From the NCBI GenBank assembly GCA_937934685.1, contig CALGYU010000080.1:1-10829 (forward strand): a stretch of 10,829 nucleotides of DNA, given 5' to 3'. A program made the translations under genes and the position numbers. Position 1 is the stretch's first letter. Each line of letters begins with the position of its first letter. This DNA is from an uncultured Acholeplasma sp. Its GTDB lineage: Bacteria; Bacillota_I; Bacilli_A; Acholeplasmatales; Acholeplasmataceae. This document shows, in pieces, positions 5,680 to 10,829 of the stretch. The notes under the pieces were generated by a model. It did no database searches and had not been told where the DNA came from. It saw only the letters and a program-made list of their open reading frames with translations.

Positions 5680-5688
5680 ATTATACCA
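5680..5688 (-). promoter_or_regulatory. Extended -10 promoter of the 103-residue gene
   Basis: TGGTATAAT (minus strand, 5680-5688) is an extended -10 element with a perfect TATAAT. The -35 region is only a T-run, as expected for extended -10 promoters. Transcription would start near 5673, a few bases before the SD at 5658-5666. Confidence 0.6.
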
Positions 5689-5714
5689 TTATCACTTTTA
5701 AAAAAAAAGACCAT

Positions 5715-5743
5715 TTGCTTGCATAATTTTATTATGTTATCAT
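5715..5743 (+). promoter_or_regulatory. Promoter of the histidine phosphatase gene with internal palindrome
   Basis: TTGCTT (5715-5720) and TATCAT (5738-5743) are 17 bp apart on the plus strand. The spacer holds a perfect inverted repeat, CATAAT-TTT-ATTATG (5722-5736), well placed for a repressor. Transcription would start near 5750, so the message begins almost at the GGAGG SD (5751-5755). Confidence 0.5.
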
Positions 5744-5763
5744 ATCATTTGGAGGTTTTAAAA

Positions 5764-6336
5764 ATGATCATTGCACTTATTAGACATGGTGAAACCAATT
5801 ATAATTTAAATAAAAAAGTTCAAGGTTCTACAGATAATCCATTGAATCAAAATGGGGTCAATCAAATTAAAAATTTGACCATTCATTTAAAAAATAGTGA
5901 TCCCATCTGGGATATCATAGGCTCTTCCCACTTAATTAGAGCCCAAGAATCTGCAGCAATCATTAACAAGGGTTTAAAGATAAAAAACAGTTTCATAGAA
6001 CCTTTGTTAACAGAAAGAGATTTTGGTCCTTATGAAGGGAAGGATGTTTCAATCATGCGTCCACTAATTGCTTTAGATAATTATCGTGAAGATGGTTTTG
6101 AAGATAATGAAAAACTACTTACGCGAGTTTCAAAGGCCTTAATCAATTTATCTTTTAAGTATAAAGATAAGAAAGTATTATTTGTCTGTCACTCTCACGT
6201 TATTAAATCAGCCTTAATTTATTTTGATCCAAAAACGTATACTTACATGAATCATGAAATCAATAACTCATCTGTTTATTACTTTAAAATTAATGAAGAT
6301 ACTTTCACCTTTTTAAAGAAGATCGATTTGGTATAA
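5764..6336 (+). CDS. Histidine phosphatase (phosphoglycerate mutase-like) family protein
   Basis: This is a 190-residue cytosolic phosphatase of the branch-1 histidine phosphatase superfamily. The catalytic RHGET begins at residue 7, with His8 the phospho-acceptor. Arg59 (in SSHLIRAQES), the acid/base candidate Glu84 (TERDFGPYEG) and the second histidine, His143 in VCHSHVIKS, complete the active-site set. In most relatives the last motif is VSHGG; here Ser-His replaces Gly-Gly. Length is normal for GpmB/CobC-like members. I start at the ATG at 5764, 8 bases after GGAGG; a TTG frame extension to 5719 runs through the promoter. It is the only plus-strand gene. The substrate cannot be read from the sequence, and the lack of cobalamin genes nearby argues against a CobC role. 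Confidence 0.88.
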   Translation: MIIALIRHGETNYNLNKKVQGSTDNPLNQNGVNQIKNLTIHLKNSDPIWDIIGSSHLIRAQESAAIINKGLKIKNSFIEPLLTERDFGPYEGKDVSIMRPLIALDNYREDGFEDNEKLLTRVSKALINLSFKYKDKKVLFVCHSHVIKSALIYFDPKTYTYMNHEINNSSVYYFKINEDTFTFLKKIDLV

Positions 6337-6357
6337 AAAAAAGAGCAAAGCTCTTTT
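6335..6357. terminator. Bidirectional terminator between convergent genes
   Basis: AAAAGAGC (6339-6346) and GCTCTTTT (6350-6357) form a hairpin with a 3-nt loop. Eight T follow on the minus strand (6335-6342) and a shorter T-run on the plus strand. It serves plsC and the phosphatase gene, and both stop codons touch it: the phosphatase TAA at 6334-6336 and the plsC TAA at 6356-6358. Confidence 0.85.
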
Positions 6358-7150
6358 AATTACCATTTTCAATACCCGTGTTAATAACACCCATCACCAT
6401 ATCCGCTATTTCACTAGTTGAAAGATCTTTAATCGTTTCAAATGGAATGACTGGATGAATATTCACCTTAATCTTACTGCGTCTAAATGGCGCATTTTTC
6501 TTTACCTGTGGCGTTCCATTAAGACTTATCGGTAAAATATCAGCGCCACTTTTTAAAGCGATTTTAAAGGCACCTGCGCGCATTTGTTTCACTGACTCAT
6601 CTGTTCTATCTTTAATACCGCCTTCAGGGAAAACCGTTAAAGCAAAACCAGTTTTAATATCTTTAATTGCTTTAACCATCGCCTTAGCTGTTTCTCGGTC
6701 ACTGTTTCGGTTTACTTTCATACAACCAATCGCATCAAACCAATTTCTTAATAAAGGAATTTTATATAAATCAGATTTTGGTGTAAATGCACTTGGTCTG
6801 TTCATTAGTTCTAAAATAATAAAGGGATCTACTTTTGATTTATGGTTAGCATAAATTACTAGTGGCCCTTTTTTAGGAATATATTGCTTGTTAACTGTTT
6901 TTACAGATACTCTTAAAATAAAATGGTTGATAAAGGTTGCGGTACTACGACTTAAATAACCTTTATAACGATTGGTAACAGGTAAAAACTTAATGAAACT
7001 TAAGTGGATGATCAATACTAAAAGCACTGATAACACACCTATGATAGGACCTAGAATAACCCATAAAATGATCCAATAACTATTAAGAACATAAATAGAC
7101 ATCAAACTTGAAAATAAGGCCCATGATAATAAAAATATTGTTGTAAACAT
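6356..7150 (-). CDS. plsC: 1-acyl-sn-glycerol-3-phosphate acyltransferase (PlsC family)
   Basis: This membrane-bound acyltransferase of 264 residues makes phosphatidate from lysophosphatidate in phospholipid synthesis. Two hydrophobic segments occupy about residues 1-22 and 26-56. The catalytic HX4D motif is ANHKSKVD with His103 and Asp108. The FPEGG motif that binds the glycerol-phosphate lies at 174-178, and LPISLNGT at 206-213 matches the later conserved block. Its ATG abuts the folA TAA with no gap, and the SD (AGAGG) lies within the last folA codons. It is the last gene of the pepV-thyA-folA operon. The family call is secure. Some members acylate other lysolipids, so the exact acceptor is inferred. 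Confidence 0.9.
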   Translation of the reverse strand: MFTTIFLLSWALFSSLMSIYVLNSYWIILWVILGPIIGVLSVLLVLIIHLSFIKFLPVTNRYKGYLSRSTATFINHFILRVSVKTVNKQYIPKKGPLVIYANHKSKVDPFIILELMNRPSAFTPKSDLYKIPLLRNWFDAIGCMKVNRNSDRETAKAMVKAIKDIKTGFALTVFPEGGIKDRTDESVKQMRAGAFKIALKSGADILPISLNGTPQVKKNAPFRRSKIKVNIHPVIPFETIKDLSTSEIADMVMGVINTGIENGN

Positions 7151-7627
7151 TTAATCCATCCTCTTTTCATAAACTGTAAAAATCAGTTGATCACTTAATC
7201 TTTTGTTTATGACTTTATATTCATTTAAATTAAATTTAGGAAAATAAATATTTCCTTTATGTCGATTTAAGACATGTGTGATATATAATCTATCAGCGTA
7301 AGGTAGAGCTATTTTATAAATAGTACTACCACCCATGACAAAAAGGTCTTCTGAGTTATTTTGTAAAAAGGAATGAAGATCATAAACCATATGGACACCT
7401 TCAATCTTTAGTCTTGAATCGAGTGTACAAACATAGGTTTTTCCAAAAGGAAAGGGTTTATCTTTATAATAACCTTTTAAGGAATGATAAGTGACATCCC
7501 CCATGATAACCGTCTTATCTTTGACCATTTCTTTTAAATACATTAAATCTTCTTTATATCGCCATGGTAGTTTATCATCTAGACCGATTAACCAATTGGT
7601 ATCCATTGCCCATATTAAAGAGATCAT
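7151..7627 (-). CDS. folA: Dihydrofolate reductase
   Basis: FolA reduces dihydrofolate to tetrahydrofolate and so restores what ThyA consumes. Its 158 residues align closely with E. coli DHFR (159). Ile5, Ala7, LPW at 20-22 and the catalytic acid Asp27 fit the substrate site. VIMG (40-43) and FVMGGSTIY (96-104) fit the cofactor site, and LYITH matches the conserved Thr113 region. Oddities: Asp44 and Val45 replace Arg44 and His45, which hold the NADPH 2'-phosphate in E. coli, and the near-invariant Arg57 aligns with Gly62 or Lys63. The ATG overlaps the thyA TGA by four bases (ATGA), and the stop abuts plsC. The enzyme call is firm because of fold motifs plus the thyA neighbour; cofactor preference is open. 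Confidence 0.93.
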   Translation of the reverse strand: MISLIWAMDTNWLIGLDDKLPWRYKEDLMYLKEMVKDKTVIMGDVTYHSLKGYYKDKPFPFGKTYVCTLDSRLKIEGVHMVYDLHSFLQNNSEDLFVMGGSTIYKIALPYADRLYITHVLNRHKGNIYFPKFNLNEYKVINKRLSDQLIFTVYEKRMD

Positions 7628-8490
7628 ACCGCAACTTTTCCTTTAATACTACTGTATGGATGATAATCTTCTAAAGTAAAATCTTCATACTTAAAATCAA
7701 AGATATTGGTGATATTTGGATTGATCACCATTTTAGGTAAGGCTCTTGGTGTTCTGGTCAGTTGTTTTTTGATTTGATCAAAATGATTACTATAAATGTG
7801 GGCATCCCCAATGGTATGAACAAAGTCACCTAATTCTAAGTTAGTTACTTGAGCAACCATCATCAATAATAAACTATATGAAGCAATGTTAAATGGAATG
7901 CCTAAAAAGATATCTCCACTTCTTTGATAAAGCTGTAAGGATAATTTATTGTCTTGTACATAAAACTGCATAAAAGCATGGCATGGTGGTAAAGCCATGT
8001 GAGAAATCTCTTTTGGATTCCAAGCAGATACAATCAGACGTCTAGAATCTGGAGTCTTTTTGATTTGTTCAATGACTTGACTGATTTGGTCAACACCATT
8101 AAAATCACGCCATTGAGCACCATAAACAGGGCCTAAATTGCCGTGTTTTAACGCAAATGTGTTATCTTCCTTAATTTTTAAAACAAAGTCTTCTAAACTC
8201 TCACCTTGGTAGTCACTTGATTTTTTAAAATTTTCATATGGCCATTCATTCCAAATTTTAACATCATGGTCTACTAAATACTTAATATTTGTATCCCCAC
8301 TTAAAAACCATAGTAATTCATGAATGATTGCTTTTAAGTGAACGCGTTTAGTGGTTAATAGTGGAAATCCTTCTTCTAAATTAAAACGCATTTGGTATCC
8401 AAAAACACTTCTAGTACCCGTTTGTGTACGATCTTCTTTATCTTTCCCATGTTCTAATACATATTGACATAAATCCAAATAAGTTTTCAT
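7624..8490 (-). CDS. thyA: Thymidylate synthase (ThyA type)
   Basis: ThyA converts dUMP to dTMP using methylenetetrahydrofolate, releasing dihydrofolate. The 288 residues carry Arg21 (DRTQTGT), the nucleophile Cys170 in ALPPCHAF, DSRRLIVSAWNP at 148-159 that contributes phosphate-binding arginines, QRSGDIFLGIPFN at 194-206 and DAHIYSNH further on. It ends KVAV, close to the classic C-terminus that closes over the active site. Compared with E. coli ThyA (264) it has an insertion at about residues 88-117, a feature also seen in the longer Lactobacillus casei form. The SD AGAGGGG is 7 bases before ATG. pepV ends 23 bases upstream with no terminator, and folA overlaps the end by four bases. Confidence 0.96.
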   Translation of the reverse strand: MKTYLDLCQYVLEHGKDKEDRTQTGTRSVFGYQMRFNLEEGFPLLTTKRVHLKAIIHELLWFLSGDTNIKYLVDHDVKIWNEWPYENFKKSSDYQGESLEDFVLKIKEDNTFALKHGNLGPVYGAQWRDFNGVDQISQVIEQIKKTPDSRRLIVSAWNPKEISHMALPPCHAFMQFYVQDNKLSLQLYQRSGDIFLGIPFNIASYSLLLMMVAQVTNLELGDFVHTIGDAHIYSNHFDQIKKQLTRTPRALPKMVINPNITNIFDFKYEDFTLEDYHPYSSIKGKVAV

Positions 8491-8513
8491 TCAATTTCCC
8501 CTCTTAAAATCAA

Positions 8514-9896
8514 TTATTTTGCTAGTTCGTATAAACTTTCTAAGTAAATAATGGTTGCTTTTAATAAATCATCGATATCAATGAATTCATTTTTTTGGTG
8601 AATGTATGATGGTTTACCTAAAAAGTGTGGTCCAAAGGCTACTGTATTTGGCATAGCACGTGCAAAGGTTCCACCACCTATGGTTATTGGTTTAGCTTCT
8701 AAATCATTGGTATGTTTGTAGTAAACATTCATTAATGTTTGAACCAATTCTGAATTTGGATCGTTATATAGTAATTTTTGGTGATGTTCAACAGAAACTA
8801 CAAAACCAAGTGGTTTAACTAATTGCTCAATTTTCTCAAAAACATCTTTTTGGTAATCAACACCATTTGGATATCTTAAGTTTAAATTAATTAAAACATT
8901 TTTACCGTCATATTTTAAAACACCAAAGTTAACCGTTAAATCACCCATTTCTTCGTCTTTATAGTTAATACCTAATTTTTTACCGTAATTATCATGTGAT
9001 AAATAAGTATTAACTAAATGGGTTAAGTTGTTTTCAATATGTAGTGCATTTAGAATGTCAAATAAATAATCGATAGCATTTTTTCCTAACTCTGGTGTTG
9101 AGCCATGAGCTGAAATACCAGTTACACGAACAATGATTTCATTATTTTCAACGCTAAAGGTTGCATCTAATTGATTTTTCTTAACATAATCGTTAAATAA
9201 TGATTCATAACTTGAATTAAAGACTAATTTAGCCAACGCAAAATCTGGAACCATGTTATCTCTAAATCCAGCATCAATGCTAATGATTTTATCATCAGTC
9301 ATTTCAGTTTTTAAAACGGTTCTAGTAATTCCTTTTTCAGCATAAATTAACGGAAAATCAGCATCTGGAATGAATCCTGAAACTGGTGTTTCTGGATATT
9401 TCATAAAATAATGTCTCACACATCTCCAGCCACTTTCTTCATCAATTCCTAAAACTAATTTAATTCTTTTTGATAGTGGAACATTTAATTCTTTTAATAT
9501 TTTCATTGCATAATACGAAGCAATCGTTGGTCCTTTATCATCTTCTGCACCACGGCCATAAATCTTGTTATCATGAATTTCGGCACCATATGCAGGATAA
9601 GTCCAGTCATTACCGGCAGGCACAACATCTAAATGGCCCATAATCCCAACAAATTCTTTTTGATCACCGTATTCAATATGACCTGCAAAACCATCAACGT
9701 TAACCGTTTTAAAGCCATCTTTTTCTCCTAAAGCAAGCATCCAATCTAAGGCTTCTTTATTGCCTTCTCCAAAAGGTGCGCCTACTCTATTTGGATCAAA
9801 TGTCGTTAGTTCAGATTTTATTCTAATTATATTTTGAACGTCTTTAATAATTTCGTCTTTTCTTTTTAAGACTTCGTTTTTAAAATCTATTTTCAT
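8514..9896 (-). CDS. pepV: Dipeptidase PepV (M20 zinc peptidase)
   Basis: This cytosolic di-zinc dipeptidase of 460 residues processes imported peptides. The metal-binding set of the M20 family is complete: His88 in GHLDVVP, bridging Asp119 in GRGAEDDKGP, Glu153/Glu154 in IDEESG, Asp178 in IPDADFP, and His433 in the final YIHQKNE. The lid-domain segment SAHGSTPELGKNA lies in the middle, as in PepV of lactic acid bacteria, and the length is normal. The ATG is 10 bases behind AAAGGAG. An extended -10 promoter precedes it, and it is the first gene of the operon leading to thyA. No functional link to folate is obvious. The family call is firm; carnosinase-like or D-peptide activity is possible. 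Confidence 0.94.
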   Translation of the reverse strand: MKIDFKNEVLKRKDEIIKDVQNIIRIKSELTTFDPNRVGAPFGEGNKEALDWMLALGEKDGFKTVNVDGFAGHIEYGDQKEFVGIMGHLDVVPAGNDWTYPAYGAEIHDNKIYGRGAEDDKGPTIASYYAMKILKELNVPLSKRIKLVLGIDEESGWRCVRHYFMKYPETPVSGFIPDADFPLIYAEKGITRTVLKTEMTDDKIISIDAGFRDNMVPDFALAKLVFNSSYESLFNDYVKKNQLDATFSVENNEIIVRVTGISAHGSTPELGKNAIDYLFDILNALHIENNLTHLVNTYLSHDNYGKKLGINYKDEEMGDLTVNFGVLKYDGKNVLINLNLRYPNGVDYQKDVFEKIEQLVKPLGFVVSVEHHQKLLYNDPNSELVQTLMNVYYKHTNDLEAKPITIGGGTFARAMPNTVAFGPHFLGKPSYIHQKNEFIDIDDLLKATIIYLESLYELAK

Positions 9897-9917
9897 ATAA
9901 GATCATCTCCTTTTTTT

Positions 9918-9926
9918 ATTGTATCA
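9918..9926 (-). promoter_or_regulatory. Extended -10 promoter of pepV-thyA-folA-plsC
   Basis: TGATACAAT (minus strand, 9918-9926) is an extended -10 element. The -35 position (TGGTAA, 9941-9946, 17 bp away) is weak. Predicted initiation near 9911 falls inside the SD (AAAGGAG, 9907-9913), so the true start may be a few bases further upstream. No internal promoter is obvious before the downstream genes. Confidence 0.5.
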
Positions 9927-9954
9927 TAATTTCTAATAACTTACCACGTAGGAT

Positions 9955-9980
9955 AAAAAAAAGAGATTATAAAATCTCTT
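9955..9980 (-). terminator. Intrinsic terminator of the right-edge gene
   Basis: On the minus strand AAGAGATT-TTAT-AATCTCTT (9961-9980) forms an 8-bp stem with a 4-nt loop. A run of eight T (9955-9962) overlaps the end of the stem. The TAA stop of the gene (9967-9969) lies at the top of the hairpin. Confidence 0.87.
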
Positions 9981-10818
9981 CTTGATCTTCGTTTTCAGTT
10001 TCTTTTTCAAGGTCTTCTTCTAAATAATCATTGGATGCTTGATCTTCACTTGCTTCTTGCAAGTTTATTTCTTCTAAGGGATTAGTTTCTTCTAAGGTTT
10101 GTATGGTAGCATCCTCAATTTCGCTAATAACTTCTTCAACAGATTCAAGTTGTTCTAATGCTTGTTTTCTATCTTTAAGACGTAGTTCTCTTTTTTTAAG
10201 GCCTTGATTGATTTTTCTTTTAATGAATCGATTAAGTTTAACAAGCGGTGAGAAGATCCATTTTAAAACTAAACCTACTCTTTCTAAGAAATTATAGTTA
10301 CCAGTTTCAAATCTTTCTTGTTTTCTTTCTGCTTTTAAGGCTTTATTTTCAAGTTTAATCACTTTTTTTAAATGTCTAGTAATTCTCTTAGCCTTATGAC
10401 TTACAACCTCTCCTACGCTATTTTTAGTGTATATAAAGATTGGTTTAACCTTTCTAGAATCTTTTAATAACTTTTCTCTTAATTGTTCTAAAGAATAGTC
10501 TAATTTTTCAAACGATCGAGCTTGAACGATCAGTTCATCTTCCACCACAGCAAAATACTCTTTTTTATAGTAAAATCCTATTTCTAGTAAAGCTGTATTG
10601 ACATAACTTTTATTTGAAAACTCTAATCTTAGTTGAGTATCGTGTTCTATGTATATTTCATCCTTAATGAAAATACTTCTATTTAATAAGGTGATCATTA
10701 CTTTTCTTACTTGCACAATGATAACGATAACTAAGATTAATATCAATGCTAAAGCTATCCATGTAATGAGTGTTTCAGTAGGTAATTCACTTAAATTAAG
10801 TCCGCTATATAGTTTCAT
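9967..10818 (-). CDS. Unknown single-pass membrane protein with basic middle and acidic tail
   Basis: I do not recognise this 283-residue protein. One hydrophobic helix spans about residues 17-37, with basic residues directly after it (VRKVM), suggesting a short outer N-terminus and a cytoplasmic body. Residues 47-130 alternate beta-like stretches and a charged helix. Residues 138-220 are very rich in Lys and Arg, broken by a hydrophobic patch at about 176-192 that may be amphipathic or re-entrant. From 222 to the end about 25 of 62 residues are Asp or Glu. There are no cysteines or catalytic motifs. The ATG is 11 bases from the window edge with only GGA visible as SD. No in-frame stop lies upstream within the window, so the start could be further right. 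A terminator follows. Confidence 0.75.
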   Translation of the reverse strand: MKLYSGLNLSELPTETLITWIALALILILVIVIIVQVRKVMITLLNRSIFIKDEIYIEHDTQLRLEFSNKSYVNTALLEIGFYYKKEYFAVVEDELIVQARSFEKLDYSLEQLREKLLKDSRKVKPIFIYTKNSVGEVVSHKAKRITRHLKKVIKLENKALKAERKQERFETGNYNFLERVGLVLKWIFSPLVKLNRFIKRKINQGLKKRELRLKDRKQALEQLESVEEVISEIEDATIQTLEETNPLEEINLQEASEDQASNDYLEEDLEKETENEDQEEIL

Positions 10819-10829
10819 AATATCATTCC

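Noticed and set aside
5719..5763. 15-codon N-terminal extension of the phosphatase from a TTG
   Set aside because: The extension would cover the promoter -10 and the SD. The ATG at 5764 has GGAGG at the right distance and gives the normal family N-terminus.
8140..8230. Insertion in ThyA as an unusual domain
   Set aside because: A comparable insertion is known in the long Lactobacillus-type thymidylate synthases, so it is a normal variant.
1..10829. Phage, transposon, CRISPR, defence system or tRNA genes
   Set aside because: No transposase or integrase, terminal repeats, spacer arrays, cloverleaf sequences or defence domains were seen on either strand; base and codon use look uniform.

Overview
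The window is strongly AT-rich bacterial DNA with Gram-positive style ribosome binding sites (AGGAGG-like). Three genes stop at TGA (rsmD, copA, thyA) and tryptophan is coded by TGG, so the standard bacterial code applies. This excludes mycoplasmas and spiroplasmas that read UGA as Trp. The gene set (YneF/UPF0154, PepV, Pdp, a P1B copper ATPase) fits a low-GC Firmicute-related bacterium. An Acholeplasma-type mollicute is my best guess, but the species is not proven by the sequence.

Layout: all genes but one lie on the minus strand, so the right edge is upstream. From right to left there are five blocks. (1) 9967-10818 is an unrecognised single-pass membrane protein with its own terminator. 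(2) pepV-thyA-folA-plsC (9896 to 6356) is a tight operon. Its genes are spaced 23 nt, overlapped by 4 nt, then directly abutting, and it ends at a bidirectional terminator shared with the only plus-strand gene, a histidine phosphatase (5764-6336). (3) Divergent from the phosphatase are a small two-helix membrane protein (5341-5652) and then pyrimidine-nucleoside phosphorylase (3979-5277). Each has its own terminator. (4) A metal operon, arsR/cadC-like repressor - copA - copZ - rsmD (3852 to 608), has an operator-like palindrome on its promoter. (5) yneF stands alone (272-487). Left of it is an unusual leader region (about 64-200) with a terminator-like hairpin, leading to a gene whose ATG is the first three bases of the window.

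Functionally, ThyA makes dTMP and dihydrofolate, FolA regenerates tetrahydrofolate, and Pdp salvages pyrimidine nucleosides. ArsR, CopA and CopZ form a Cu(I) sensing, chaperoning and export unit. RsmD, a 16S rRNA methyltransferase, is attached to it by a 1-nt stop/start overlap. Most of the window is ordinary housekeeping DNA. The points most worth a second look are the putative attenuator leader at the left edge, the CadC-type sensor in front of a Cu(I)-type ATPase with rsmD in tow, unusual residues in the DHFR cofactor pocket, repeated TTTA-N-TAAA sites upstream of yneF, and stop codons embedded in terminator hairpins. I see no mobile element, CRISPR array, tRNA or rRNA, and no convincing new multi-gene system.
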